Assembly: GCF_020165985.1 (NCBI RefSeq)
Contig: NZ_JAIUKZ010000016.1
Span: forward strand, 110,213 to 174,212
Reading direction: 5' to 3'
DNA from: Bacillus sp. RAR_GA_16
GTDB lineage: Bacteria; Bacillota; Bacilli; Bacillales; Guptibacillaceae
DNA: 64,000 nucleotides
The notes below the pieces were generated by a model. The model made no database searches and had not been told where the DNA came from. It saw nothing but the letters and a program-made list of their open reading frames with translations. The position numbers and the translations under genes were made by a program. Within the stretch, counting starts at the first letter, position 1; each line of letters begins with the position of its first letter. Positions 7,843 through 16,315 of this stretch are shown in pieces.

Positions 7843-8433
7843 ATGAAAGGAAAACAGGCCCTTATCATTGTTGATGTTCAGAAAGCATTCGAGGATCCAA
7901 AATGGGGTGAGCGAAACAACCCTCAAGCAGAAGAAAAGATACGAAAGCTGTTAGACATCTGGAGAGCGAACGGAGATCACGTTATTTTTATTCAACATCG
8001 TTCAGATGACCCATCGTCTGTTTTCTACCACGGCCAACAAGGATACGAAATCAAGGACATTGTGAAGCCTGAGCCAGGAGAAACCATTTTCACGAAAAAA
8101 GTAAACAGTGCTTTTATCGGGACGAATCTAGAAACCTATCTTCATGAACATGCCTTAACTGAAGTGGTGATCACAGGGCTCACGACGCCACACTGCGTGT
8201 CGACCACAACGAGAATGAGTGGTAATTTAGGGTTTCAAACGTACTTAATCTCAGACGCAACCGCAGCGTATGGCTTAACCGATCAAACTGGTCACTACTA
8301 TGATCCTGAACAGGTACATGCGCTCACATTAGCAACCTTACATAAAGAATTTGCGACAGTCGTAACGACGGAAGAGCTGTTGCGGCTAAGGAGTTATGGA
8401 AATGCTGATCACACGCCATCGTCCAACGGGTAA
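7843..8433 (+). CDS. Isochorismatase-like cysteine hydrolase
   Basis: 196 aa. Catalytic set of the isochorismatase/nicotinamidase superfamily is visible: D11 (IIVDVQ), a Lys near 85-86 (TKKVNSAF) and C118 in GLTTPHCVSTT. The family cleaves C-N or vinyl-ether bonds in small molecules such as nicotinamide or amides; this substrate is unknown. AAGGAGG precedes the ATG, and a TATAAT at 7806-7811 is a plausible -10 box. The 3' end overlaps the next gene by 32 nt, so it heads a coupled operon running to about 10980. Confidence 0.88.
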   Translation: MKGKQALIIVDVQKAFEDPKWGERNNPQAEEKIRKLLDIWRANGDHVIFIQHRSDDPSSVFYHGQQGYEIKDIVKPEPGETIFTKKVNSAFIGTNLETYLHEHALTEVVITGLTTPHCVSTTTRMSGNLGFQTYLISDATAAYGLTDQTGHYYDPEQVHALTLATLHKEFATVVTTEELLRLRSYGNADHTPSSNG

Positions 8434-8821
8434 GCAAGAGATTGAGAATATGCTCTACCACTATAACCTCCGTCACTTCCCAGAGGATTTGCATAATCGA
8501 TACGAAGAATTGAATTTGTATTTGCAGGATGAACAAAATGTCATTCGCGGTGGGCTGCTTGCCGAAATTTGTTGGAACTGGCTTGAAATTCATACGCTTA
8601 TGGTGGATGAGGAACTTCGACATAATGGCTATGGTCATAAGCTCTTGGAAGAGGCTGAAAGAATCGCTCGTCAAAAAGAGTGTGATTTTATAAAGGTGGA
8701 TACCTTAAGTTTTCAGGCGCTCTCTTTCTATGAAAAGCATGGATATAAGGTATATGGTCACCTTGAAGGAGTAGGACGAGAATTTGAACACTATTATTTG
8801 AAGAAAGACTTGGAGAGGTGA
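8402..8821 (+). CDS. GNAT-family N-acetyltransferase
   Basis: 139 aa. The acetyl-CoA loop region LMVDEELRHNGYGHKLLEEAE (motif A) and the closing FYEKHGYKVYG are standard GNAT features. It transfers an acetyl group to an unknown amine. The ATG at 8402 has AAGGAG 8 nt upstream; the ATG at 8396 is too close to that site. It overlaps the hydrolase gene before it and almost touches the metallo-hydrolase gene after it, so translation is probably coupled. Confidence 0.85.
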   Translation: MLITRHRPTGKQEIENMLYHYNLRHFPEDLHNRYEELNLYLQDEQNVIRGGLLAEICWNWLEIHTLMVDEELRHNGYGHKLLEEAERIARQKECDFIKVDTLSFQALSFYEKHGYKVYGHLEGVGREFEHYYLKKDLER

Positions 8822-8826
8822 AGCGA

Positions 8827-9771
8827 GTGAGTGCTTTTCCGATTGAAACGCCTTATTTTACGTTTCATAGATTGAAAGTAGGCGTTTACGCGGCTATTGC
8901 GAAAGAAGGACAGGGAGCCTGGAGCAATGCAGGGGTTGTAGACCTTGGAGAAGAGCTGGTTATCTTTGATGCTTTCTCAACACCTGCAGCGGCATGTGCA
9001 TTAAGGAAATTAGCAGAGCAAGTCACAGGAAAAGAAACGCGGTACCTGTTGAACAGCCACTATCATGGCGATCATGTTTTTGGTAACCAGGCTTTTGAGG
9101 ATGCGGTGATTATTTCCACAGCCACTACACGCGAATTAAGCAAAACTCACCATGTGATTGGTAACCTTGAAGCGGAGCAGGAAGAGACAAAGCAGTATTT
9201 AGAAGCGTTAAAGAAACAAATGGGAGTGGCCAAAACCCCCGCGCAACACACCAGCTTATCCAATCAATATAATGAAATGGCGAAAGTATTGGCTGCGCTA
9301 CCTGAACTTAAGATCGTTCTACCCACTCTTACCTTTGAAAAGAAACTGACGCTACACGGGTCTGCACGGAAGGTGGAGTTCATTTGTTTAGGCGGTGCTC
9401 ATACTCCAAGTGACGCTTTTTTATACTTACCGGATGACAGGATTGCCTTTATGGGAGATCTTGTGACAGAAGAACTCCATGTTCCTATTGTTCATCCCGA
9501 GAGTTTCGTATCGATATTAAACGAAGTAATAAAATTAGAAGTGGAGACAATTCTTCCAGGTCACGGAAAGATTAGTGGAACCTCCCTATTCGAAACACAG
9601 AAAAACTACATATCTTATTTGATTGGCGAAACAAATAAAGCGCTAAAAGAAGAAACTGATTTAGACGATTTCATAGCTCATTTCCAATTGGCTCCTTCCT
9701 ACCAAAATTGGAAAGGCATAAAGGGAGTCGAAGGGAATTTATCAGTGCTCTATCAGTACTATCACGATTAG
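8827..9771 (+). CDS. Metallo-beta-lactamase fold hydrolase
   Basis: 314 aa. The metal-binding signature HYHGDH (residues 78-83), a GGAHTPSD segment holding the next His, GDLV and PGHG complete the set of metal ligands expected in this fold. Members hydrolyse thioesters, lactones, phosphodiesters or beta-lactams; the C-terminal helices here do not identify the substrate. GTG start with GGAGAGGTGA just upstream, which also contains the stop of the previous gene. Together with fosB downstream the operon looks like a detoxification unit (inference). Confidence 0.88.
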   Translation: MSAFPIETPYFTFHRLKVGVYAAIAKEGQGAWSNAGVVDLGEELVIFDAFSTPAAACALRKLAEQVTGKETRYLLNSHYHGDHVFGNQAFEDAVIISTATTRELSKTHHVIGNLEAEQEETKQYLEALKKQMGVAKTPAQHTSLSNQYNEMAKVLAALPELKIVLPTLTFEKKLTLHGSARKVEFICLGGAHTPSDAFLYLPDDRIAFMGDLVTEELHVPIVHPESFVSILNEVIKLEVETILPGHGKISGTSLFETQKNYISYLIGETNKALKEETDLDDFIAHFQLAPSYQNWKGIKGVEGNLSVLYQYYHD

Positions 9772-9783
9772 AAAGGTGTTTTC

Positions 9784-10206
9784 ATGATTAAAGGAATCAA
9801 TCATATCTTATTTTCGGTATCAAACCTTGAGCGATCAATCGCTTTTTATCAGAATGTGTTTGATGCAAAATTACTTGTAAAAGGAAGACGAACCGCCTAC
9901 TTTGATTTGAAGGGTCTATGGCTTGCGCTTAATGAGGAGAAGGACATTCCGAGGAATGAGATTGAGCAGTCTTATACGCATATGGCGTTTACGATTGAAG
10001 AAGAAGACATGGAGAAAGTGACACAGAAACTAAAGGATCTTCACGTGAACATTCTCGAAGGTCGAGAGCGAAATAAACGTGACAAGCAATCGATTTACTT
10101 TACTGATCCGGATGGTCACAAGTTCGAGTTTCACACCGGAACGTTAGAAGATCGGTTGAATTATTATCGCGAAGAAAAACAACAGATGACTTTTTTTGAA
10201 ACATAA
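9784..10206 (+). CDS. fosB: Metallothiol transferase FosB (fosfomycin resistance)
   Basis: 140 aa VOC-fold enzyme. Metal ligands H7 (INHILF), H66 (SYTHMAF) and E115 ([10 protein letters not shown]) are present, with the family run [10 protein letters not shown]. FosB opens fosfomycin using bacillithiol (or cysteine) and Mn/Mg. Length and sequence agree along the whole protein with FosB of Bacillus. It starts 12 nt after the metallo-hydrolase gene with AAAGGTG upstream. Its presence implies a bacillithiol-producing host. Confidence 0.95.
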   Translation: MIKGINHILFSVSNLERSIAFYQNVFDAKLLVKGRRTAYFDLKGLWLALNEEKDIPRNEIEQSYTHMAFTIEEEDMEKVTQKLKDLHVNILEGRERNKRDKQSIYFTDPDGHKFEFHTGTLEDRLNYYREEKQQMTFFET

Positions 10207-10239
10207 ATCTTGGTCTTGAAGGTGTAGGTGTGGTCTAGT

Positions 10240-10980
10240 ATGAAAATGGATGCAATTCCAAATCTCCCATGGATCCAAAAAGGCGATCATGTTGGCGAAA
10301 TCATTGCCAATGCCGTTATCCATTCGCGCGTTTCTTTAGAGGATGGTGATATTTTGTGTGTCGCTTCAAAAGTCATTTCAACCGCTGAAGGACGAGAAGT
10401 TGCGCTCAGTGATATTACGGCTGGGGAAGTCGCCGAACGTATCCATACAAAAGTCTCAAGGAAAGACGTACGAGTGATTCAAAAAATGATTGATGTAACA
10501 GAAGATCCTTCAGGTCATAAACTTGAAGTTTTTCATGATTATATCGGCGCCTGGTTACCGAACGGAATGCGTTTAACGAGTGCAGGAATCGATCAAATTG
10601 ATGCCGAAACCATCATGCTTTTGCCTGAAGACGCTGATAAAAGTGCCAGGGAGATTGGAGAAACGATCCAACGAATGTGTAACGTGACGGTAGGTGTTGT
10701 GATAACCGATAGTGATGGTCGAATCGAAAAGAAGGGAGCCACTCAGATTGCGATTGGTTTGTACGGCGTTCCGGCTTTAAGAAAAAGTGAGGCAATCGAT
10801 TCACAAACAGGTGAAGTGAAGCAATCTGTGGAAACGTTTTGTGACCTGCTGGCTGGTGCAGCTGCTCTCATTATGGGACAGCGTGGAACAAACAGGCCGG
10901 TCGTTAAAATTAGCGGTGTCGCCTATCCATTTAATGCTGAAAACACGATTCGAGATTCGCTTAGTAGGACGCCGAACTAA
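10240..10980 (+). CDS. CofE-like coenzyme F420-0:L-glutamate ligase homologue
   Basis: 246 aa. The opening IPNLPWIQKGDHVGEII, DGDILCVASKVISTAEG, VVITDSDGR and the closing GVAYPFNAENTIRD match the CofE/FbiB ligase family, which adds glutamate to F420-0 using GTP. Most Bacillaceae lack F420 biosynthesis and no other F420 gene is in view, so the enzyme may glutamylate or amidate another acceptor. I start at ATG 10240, preceded by TAGGTG; GTG 10228 is possible. Last intact gene of the operon. Confidence 0.75.
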   Translation: MKMDAIPNLPWIQKGDHVGEIIANAVIHSRVSLEDGDILCVASKVISTAEGREVALSDITAGEVAERIHTKVSRKDVRVIQKMIDVTEDPSGHKLEVFHDYIGAWLPNGMRLTSAGIDQIDAETIMLLPEDADKSAREIGETIQRMCNVTVGVVITDSDGRIEKKGATQIAIGLYGVPALRKSEAIDSQTGEVKQSVETFCDLLAGAAALIMGQRGTNRPVVKISGVAYPFNAENTIRDSLSRTPN

Positions 10981-11123
10981 ATCCTATAAAGAGCGGGCTA
11001 CGTGTTGGAACTTGCCAGATTTACTGGTTTAGTAACTCCTTAAAGAGGAATATACAGTACATGGAACGGGGTCGTTCGCGTAACGATGTCAAGTTACTCC
11101 AGGATAACACAGGAGGCAATACT

Positions 11124-11640
11124 ATGAACGTATTAAAAGAGCAATATGAGTTAGTGAAACAAACGCGGAAGGTTCTCTTTCATTTTTGCGAAAAAATCGA
11201 TCAAGAAGATTATCGGAAAGAAGTAGATGGGTACGGCTGGGGCTCCATTCGTAACCTTCATGTCCATGTCGCCGAATGCTATCAAAGCTGGAATCGGTCG
11301 CTTTGCTCTTGAAACTGGCGAACCTAAAGTGAAAGCATCAGATGTGACAGACGTAAATGAAATGAGAACGATATTTGAACGAGTCGATCAGCTTGTTTTT
11401 CGTTTTCTAGACGAATATGATGAGCGCTTTGATGAGAAGATCAGTCGCAAAGTATCCTGGCAGGAAGAGGAAGAAGAACTTTCGCCACTCTGGTTACTAA
11501 CACATACCATTACCCATGAGTTTCATCATAAAGGCCAAATTGTGACGCTTGCAAGAGCACTTGGTTATGAGCCGGTTGACACGGACCTGTTAACTCCCTC
11601 TGATATTAATTGTTATTTAGACTATCCTGAGAAGGGTTAG
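11124..11640 (+). pseudogene. DinB-family protein, frameshifted
   Basis: The first frame gives MNVLKEQYELVKQTRKV... up to NLHVHVAECYQSW, then stops; the next frame continues IGRFALETGEPKV... and ends 116 codons later with THTITHEFHHKGQI. Removing one A near 11292 restores a single ~171-aa DinB/YfiT four-helix protein with its metal-binding histidines. This family includes bacillithiol S-transferases (BstA-like). AGGAGG precedes the ATG. Either a real inactivating insertion or a sequencing error; no slippery site is obvious. Confidence 0.8.
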
Positions 11641-11656
11641 TTATTATTAGATACAC

Positions 11657-11687
11657 AAAAGACGACTTCCCAAAGAGTCGTCTTTTT
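11657..11687 (+). terminator. Rho-independent terminator
   Basis: Stem AAAAGACGACT / AGTCGTCTTTT with 8-nt loop and TTTTT run, 17 nt after the DinB stop. Confidence 0.85.
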
Positions 11688-11771
11688 AAATGCAACATTT
11701 CCTTATTATTGGAAAATGATCGGACGCATAATGAAATAAATGGTAAAATTAAGGTAGGGAGGAGAGGTGCC

Positions 11772-11945
11772 ATGAAATGGATAGCAATTGTATTCCTATG
11801 TTTGGTTGGGAGTGTTTTACTTGGTATCTCCATTGAAAGCTTTGGAGAAGCAGGCAATTTGGTTATGCGTTTTGTAGGAATTATGAGTTTAATCGCATGT
11901 TTCCGTGTAGCGACACAGCATAAAAATACGGTTAAGGAGAAATGA
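11772..11945 (+). CDS. Small membrane protein (first of six)
   Basis: 57 aa. Two hydrophobic helices (about 4-21 and 28-46), basic tail. Start is the ATG after GGGAGGAGAGG. First gene of a six-gene run of tiny membrane proteins separated by 1 to 24 nt. No family recognised. Confidence 0.6.
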   Translation: MKWIAIVFLCLVGSVLLGISIESFGEAGNLVMRFVGIMSLIACFRVATQHKNTVKEK

Positions 11946-11946
11946 G

Positions 11947-12135
11947 ATGATTATAGGGGCGAGTGTGCATGTAGGGGATCTTATCTTTCAACTTGTTTCA
12001 TTTGTCTTCCTACTTGGGGTGATCGCAGGAGTGGTGTTTTTAATCCTAAGTTTGAAAAAGAGAAACTCGAAATTAGATTCTGTTGAACAAAAGGTCGATC
12101 AACTCTTAGAAAGGAACAAATCCCAGTCTGATTGA
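11947..12135 (+). CDS. DUF4083-type small membrane protein
   Basis: 62 aa. One TM helix (about 10-34), then basic KKRNSK and a helical tail SVEQKVDQLLERN. This matches the DUF4083 layout known from Bacillus (function unknown). It begins 1 nt after the stop of the previous gene with AAGGAG inside that gene's end, so the two are translationally coupled. Confidence 0.7.
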   Translation: MIIGASVHVGDLIFQLVSFVFLLGVIAGVVFLILSLKKRNSKLDSVEQKVDQLLERNKSQSD

Positions 12136-12150
12136 TGGGAGGAATGGCGT

Positions 12151-12528
12151 ATGCTACATAAGGGCTTAGAAGGTGTTTTTCTACTGATTTTAACATTGTT
12201 ACTCATCAATGATTATTTTCCAATGGGTGGTGTAAATGACCTCTTCCCCCAAAGGATTCTTTACTGGTTACTAATTGGAACTGTTCTTGTGCTTGCCCTT
12301 GTTAAAACGACGAATAATGAGAGTGAAAAAAGTTCATTTCAGTGGCACCTTTTTTTCCTAATCTATGTTTTTCTCCTTATCGCTTGCCTGGAATGGGCTG
12401 GTGGGGAGTCGACAGTGGGGATTTCCTGGAAAGATCCCCTTTTCTGGATGGTTTCCTTTATCGCACTCATTCAACTAGGGATTCAGTGGAAAAAGATGAG
12501 GCGGGAAAAGTTCTATGGGGAGGGATGA
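12151..12528 (+). CDS. Membrane protein, four TM segments
   Basis: 125 aa. Hydrophobic helices at about 6-24, 34-52, 66-84 and 95-113 with a basic C-terminus (KKMRREK). GGGAGGAATGGCGT lies before the ATG. No recognisable family. The largest member of the small-membrane-protein operon, ending 1 nt before the next start. Confidence 0.6.
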   Translation: MLHKGLEGVFLLILTLLLINDYFPMGGVNDLFPQRILYWLLIGTVLVLALVKTTNNESEKSSFQWHLFFLIYVFLLIACLEWAGGESTVGISWKDPLFWMVSFIALIQLGIQWKKMRREKFYGEG

Positions 12529-12529
12529 T

Positions 12530-12757
12530 ATGAAAAAAACACAAATGATCATAGCGGTCCCTCCCAGTCTTCTCCTAATCATTTCTTTGATAACCAGCTA
12601 CAAAGCGGGGCTTTTTATCGCGATGGCTGGTCTTTTTGTTGCCCTTTTGCTGAGGCAAATTCGACGATGGAAATATGGGGCGATTCTCGACCATCCGAGT
12701 CGACGGTATGATGGAGAAGTAGAAGAAGAAATTGATGATGGAAATTCTGAGGAATAG
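12530..12757 (+). CDS. Small membrane protein with acidic tail
   Basis: 75 aa. TM helices at about 6-24 and 28-44, then a basic patch RQIRRWK and the acidic C-terminus GEVEEEIDDGNSEE. The ATG follows GGGGAGGGATGAT, which overlaps the end of the previous gene. Unknown function. Confidence 0.6.
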   Translation: MKKTQMIIAVPPSLLLIISLITSYKAGLFIAMAGLFVALLLRQIRRWKYGAILDHPSRRYDGEVEEEIDDGNSEE

Positions 12758-12781
12758 GATCTGAGTGCTGGAGGTGGTTAA

Positions 12782-12949
12782 ATGAGTCAAAAGCAGAGAT
12801 TGATCCTAGGTGTCGGAATCGGTGTTGCGCTAGCAATTGGTTTTAATATTGGAAAAGCCGTGACTAATCACACAGTCATAAGTATGGTGATTGCTTTAGC
12901 TGCGGGGTTACTGGCCAGAGTGGTTGGTCAGCTTATCATTAAAAAATGA
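12782..12949 (+). CDS. Small glycine-rich two-TM protein
   Basis: 55 aa, ATG after GGAGGTGGTTAA. Two hydrophobic helices (about 7-23, 33-51); the first carries GxxxG-type spacing (GVGIGVALAIGFNIG) favouring helix packing. Unknown function; fifth in the six-gene run. Confidence 0.6.
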   Translation: MSQKQRLILGVGIGVALAIGFNIGKAVTNHTVISMVIALAAGLLARVVGQLIIKK

Positions 12950-12965
12950 GCTTAAGGAGCTGAGG

Positions 12966-13250
12966 ATGAAAGGGAATAGATGGTCAAAGAAGAGTGGAAA
13001 GATTGTAAGAGGGCTGATTTATGCTGCGCTCTTTATCGGAGCCATTCAATTTTGGTTTGATCGAGATCCTTTTAATGATGACATAGGTTGGGGATTTTTA
13101 CTCATGTTTTGGTTCATTCGAATGGTCCATAGCGGGATAAGAAATCTGAGCGATGGCCACCCAAATCGTGCGATGTTCGATTTCGGCTTGGCGATTATGA
13201 GTGGTCTAGCTGTTTTGGCAGTATGGACGACTTATTTCATCGGTTTCTAA
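12966..13250 (+). CDS. Small membrane protein
   Basis: 94 aa. Basic N-terminus (KGNRWSKKSGK), then TM helices at about 13-29, 41-56 and 72-90. The ATG follows AAGGAGCTGAGG. Last gene of the run of six. No family recognised. Confidence 0.6.
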   Translation: MKGNRWSKKSGKIVRGLIYAALFIGAIQFWFDRDPFNDDIGWGFLLMFWFIRMVHSGIRNLSDGHPNRAMFDFGLAIMSGLAVLAVWTTYFIGF

Positions 13251-13314
13251 GCATGGTGCAAAAGATGGAGACTAATCCATTCTTACCCTTTTCTGTTTGG
13301 TTTCGCTTACAAAT

Positions 13315-13340
13315 GTTTACACTTATTTCTCCGGTGGTAT
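13315..13340 (+). promoter_or_regulatory. Sigma-B-like promoter
   Basis: GTTTAC (13315-13320), 14 nt, TGGTAT (13335-13340), close to the general-stress consensus GTTTAA / GGGTAT with 12-15 nt spacing. It lies 53 nt before a homologue of general stress protein 39, a sigma-B target in Bacillus subtilis. Confidence 0.6.
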
Positions 13341-13393
13341 CTCAATAAAACAGCACAATTAATCATTATTCAAGCTAAAAGGAGAGATACATC

Positions 13394-14248
13394 GTGAGCC
13401 AAAACGGACAACCAAAACAAACACAGTCAGAGCAACCAGGTATTGAATCGCAAATGACACCTAGACCGGATCAACCGCATGAGTACATAGGCAGCCACAA
13501 GCTTGAGAACAAAGTGGCGCTCATCACAGGGGGCGACAGTGGCATTGGTCGCGCGGTTGCGATCGCTTATGCGAAAGAAGGCGCAAATGTCGCGATCAAC
13601 TATCTTGAGAAAGAACAAAGTGATGCGGACGAAACGAAAAAGCTCATTGAAAATGAAGGAGTGAAGTGCCTTCAGATTCCTGGTGATGTGTCAGAAGAGA
13701 AAGAGTGTAAGGATCTGATCGACAAAACGCTTGATCACTTTGGAAAGCTCGACATCCTTGTAAATAACGCAGCGATTCAGTTTCCAACAGAAAGCATTGA
13801 AGATATTTCTTACGAGCAGTGGGATCAAACGTTTAAAACAAATGTGTATTCCGTTTTCAATATGACGAAGTACGCGGTTCCGCATCTGGAAAAAGGAAGC
13901 TCGATTATTAATACAACGTCGATTAATCCATATACAGGAAATAAAGTATTAATTGACTATACATCAACAAAAGGTGCCATTGTGGCGTTTACACGTAGTA
14001 TGGCAGCGAACCTTGTGGATAAAGGCATTCGAGTGAATATGGTAGCGCCGGGACCAATCTGGACTCCACTTATCCCATCAACGTTTGATGAAGATGCCGT
14101 TGCGGAATTTGGAACAGACAATCCGATGGGACGTCCAGGTCAGCCGTCTGAATTGTTCGGTCCATACGTCTTACTGGCGTCTGATGACGGTTCTTACATG
14201 ACTGGCCAGTGCATTCACGTGAACGGCGGAGACTTTATGTCATCCTGA
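13394..14248 (+). CDS. SDR oxidoreductase, general stress protein 39 type
   Basis: 284 aa. Classical/extended SDR: cofactor loop TGGDSGIG (45-52), NNAA near 124-127, catalytic S176, Y189 and K193 (YTSTK), and the PGPIWTPL segment of the GSP39/YhdF/YhxC group. The ~35-residue Gln/Pro-rich N-terminal extension is also typical of that group. Probably NAD(P)-dependent reduction of a carbonyl or polyol in stress; substrate unknown. GTG start after AAGGAGAGATACATC. A sigma-B-like promoter upstream supports stress control. Confidence 0.9.
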   Translation: MSQNGQPKQTQSEQPGIESQMTPRPDQPHEYIGSHKLENKVALITGGDSGIGRAVAIAYAKEGANVAINYLEKEQSDADETKKLIENEGVKCLQIPGDVSEEKECKDLIDKTLDHFGKLDILVNNAAIQFPTESIEDISYEQWDQTFKTNVYSVFNMTKYAVPHLEKGSSIINTTSINPYTGNKVLIDYTSTKGAIVAFTRSMAANLVDKGIRVNMVAPGPIWTPLIPSTFDEDAVAEFGTDNPMGRPGQPSELFGPYVLLASDDGSYMTGQCIHVNGGDFMSS

Positions 14249-14285
14249 TCGCAATACGTGGCCGGGTTGACCGTCAGAATGGCCG

Positions 14286-14380
14286 TTTATTGGCCAAAAA
14301 CGAAATTTATTGGCCAAACTGAGAATATATTGGCCAAATTCGAGATATATTGGCTAAACTCACTATTTATTGGCCAAATT
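14286..14380. repeat. 20-bp-period TTGGCCAAA array (locus 1)
   Basis: Five units with TTGGCCAAA (fourth copy TTGGCTAAA) at 14290, 14310, 14330, 14350 and 14370, i.e. exactly every 20 bp; the 5' part of each unit is (T/A)(T/A)TA and the rest varies. Any open frame here is a by-product of the repeat. Same family as 58511-58630, in opposite orientation. Confidence 0.85.
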
Positions 14381-14397
14381 GCTATCCCTTCATTTAA

Positions 14398-14440
14398 CCG
14401 CTCGCTCATGAACGCGTCATTCATGAGTGAGCGGTTTTTT
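14398..14440 (+). terminator. Strong Rho-independent terminator
   Basis: CCGCTC-CTCATGAA / TTCATGAG-GAGCGG stem, 7-nt loop, TTTTTT. Ends the SDR transcript after the repeat array. Confidence 0.9.
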
Positions 14441-14455
14441 CAATAGAAGAAACAA

Positions 14456-14502
14456 TTGTATTCCCTTCAATAAAACTCTATAATTGATAATGGATCTCAA
14501 TT
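14456..14502 (+). promoter_or_regulatory. SigA promoter with Fur box
   Basis: TTGTAT (14456-14461), 17 nt, TATAAT (14479-14484). ATTGATAATGGATCTCAATT (14483-14502) matches the Bacillus Fur box ATTGATAATGATTATCAATT at 17 of 20 positions and overlaps the -10 box, as expected for iron-dependent repression. Confidence 0.75.
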
Positions 14503-14543
14503 ATAACTAGTTCAATTTATTCCAAAGTGGGGGAGGTTATGAG

Positions 14544-16253
14544 GTGCTCAAACGCTTCTTTTCGTATTACCGGCCATACAAATGGCTATTTATTCTTGAT
14601 TTTGTTTCCGCTATCATTGTCGGCGTGCTTGAGCTTGCTTTTCCGCTTGCGGTGAATCAGGTAATCGATCGTTTATTGCCAGAGGGAGATTGGGGAATTA
14701 TTCTTCTTGCCTGCGCGGGGCTGCTCTTGATTTACTTATTAAATACGTGTCTCCATTTTATTGTGACATACTGGGGGCATAAGCTAGGGATTAACATTGA
14801 AACCGATATGCGCCAGAAGCTATTCACTCATATGCAGAAGCTATCATTTGGTTACTATGATAATAGTAAAACCGGTCACAGCATCTCACGATTAACGAAG
14901 GACCTTGAGGAAATAGGCGAAGTAGCCCATCACGGACCAGAAGACGTTTTTGTAGCGGTGATGACGCTTTTTGGCTCATTTGGTTTAATGCTGATGATCA
15001 ATTGGAAGCTGGCTATTCTCTCGTTTGTTGTCATTCCACTTCTTATTATTCTCGCGATCTACTTTAATAAAAAGATGACAAAAACGTTCCGTCGCATGTT
15101 TCAGGATGTCGCTGAAATCAACTCCCGCGTAGAGGATAGCATCGGAGGAATTCGCGTTGTTCAGGCCTTTGCAAACGAACGTCATGAGCAAGAGAAGTTT
15201 CGTCAAAACAATGAAAGCTATCGATTGACGAAACTGCAATCATATAAAATTATGGCGCAAAATGTGATGTCAAACTATCTCCTCATGCGCGTTGTCACGC
15301 TGTTTACGCTGTTGTTTGGAACGTTTTTTGTGATTTCTGGTGAACTAACTTACGGTGAATTTGTAGCGTTTATTTTATTATCCAATATTCTCATTGGCCC
15401 CATTCAGAAGATTAATGCTGTGATTGAAAGCTATCCGAAAGGCATTGCTGGATTTAAGCGGTATACCGAGATCATTGATACTGCCCCTGATATTCAAGAT
15501 TCTGAAGATGCGATTGAGATGCCACTGAGCGGAGAGATTCACTATCAAAATGTCTCCTTTGGCTATGAAGGGTATGCGCCGGTGTTAGAGAACATTAGTC
15601 TATCGATTCAGCCAGGAGAAACGGTGGCGTTCGTTGGGCCGTCTGGCGCTGGGAAAACGACGCTATGTAGCCTGCTTCCCCGTTTCTATGAAATTCATGA
15701 CGGCGCGATCACCATCAATGGAATTGATCTAAGAGAGCTGAAGCTTTCGTCTCTTAGAAGTCAGATTGGCATTGTGCAGCAGGATGTTTTTCTATTCTCC
15801 GGCACGTTTCGAGAAAACATTGCTTACGGAAATTTGACAGCAAGCGATGATGAGATCCTCGAAGCGGCTAAGAAAGCAAAGCTTGATGAGTTTATCTATA
15901 GTCAGCCAGAAGGATTGGATACGGTCATTGGTGAGAGAGGTGTGAAGCTTTCAGGCGGACAAAAGCAGCGCCTTGCGATTGCGCGTATGTTCTTGAAAAA
16001 CCCACCGATCCTCATTCTGGACGAGGCCACTTCAGCGCTCGACACTGAAACAGAAGTTGCGATTCAAAAGTCACTAGAAGAATTGACGGAAGGGCGTACA
16101 ACATTGGTAATCGCACACCGTTTAGCGACAATCAAAAATGCTGATCGTATTATGGTCGTGACGAAAGAAGGAATTGCTGAGCAGGGCAATCATGCTGAGT
16201 TAATAGAATCGAGCGGTATTTATAGTCGACTGCATAAAGCACAGTTTGGATGA
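14544..16253 (+). CDS. ywjA: ABC exporter (fused TMD-NBD), YwjA-like
   Basis: 569 aa half-transporter. Six TM segments to about residue 300, then an ATPase domain with Walker A GPSGAGKTT (365-373), Q-loop, signature LSGGQKQR, Walker B ILILDEATSALD and H-loop AHRLAT. Works as a dimer to export lipids, drugs or peptides. The Fur box in its promoter and overall type recall ywjA of B. subtilis, a Fur-regulon member; that identity is inference. GTG start (GTGCTC) about 14 nt downstream of GGGGGAGG. Confidence 0.85.
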   Translation: MLKRFFSYYRPYKWLFILDFVSAIIVGVLELAFPLAVNQVIDRLLPEGDWGIILLACAGLLLIYLLNTCLHFIVTYWGHKLGINIETDMRQKLFTHMQKLSFGYYDNSKTGHSISRLTKDLEEIGEVAHHGPEDVFVAVMTLFGSFGLMLMINWKLAILSFVVIPLLIILAIYFNKKMTKTFRRMFQDVAEINSRVEDSIGGIRVVQAFANERHEQEKFRQNNESYRLTKLQSYKIMAQNVMSNYLLMRVVTLFTLLFGTFFVISGELTYGEFVAFILLSNILIGPIQKINAVIESYPKGIAGFKRYTEIIDTAPDIQDSEDAIEMPLSGEIHYQNVSFGYEGYAPVLENISLSIQPGETVAFVGPSGAGKTTLCSLLPRFYEIHDGAITINGIDLRELKLSSLRSQIGIVQQDVFLFSGTFRENIAYGNLTASDDEILEAAKKAKLDEFIYSQPEGLDTVIGERGVKLSGGQKQRLAIARMFLKNPPILILDEATSALDTETEVAIQKSLEELTEGRTTLVIAHRLATIKNADRIMVVTKEGIAEQGNHAELIESSGIYSRLHKAQFG

Positions 16254-16255
16254 TC

Positions 16256-16291
16256 AAAAAACGGTTCCTTTACAAAGGGGAATCGTTTTTA
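16256..16291 (+). terminator. Rho-independent terminator
   Basis: AACGGTTCC / GGGGAATCGTT stem with TTTTT run, just after the exporter stop. Confidence 0.75.
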
Positions 16292-16315
16292 TTTTTCCAA
16301 AAGAAATCATATCGA

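Noticed and set aside
14286..14380. CRISPR array
   Set aside because: Repeat core of about 10 bp, period 20 bp, no 24-40 bp repeats or spacers and no cas genes.
14258..14446. 62-codon open frame with repeated FIGQ/YWP-like motifs
   Set aside because: It is a translation of the 20-bp array and runs into the terminator; the period is not a multiple of three and there is no ribosome site.
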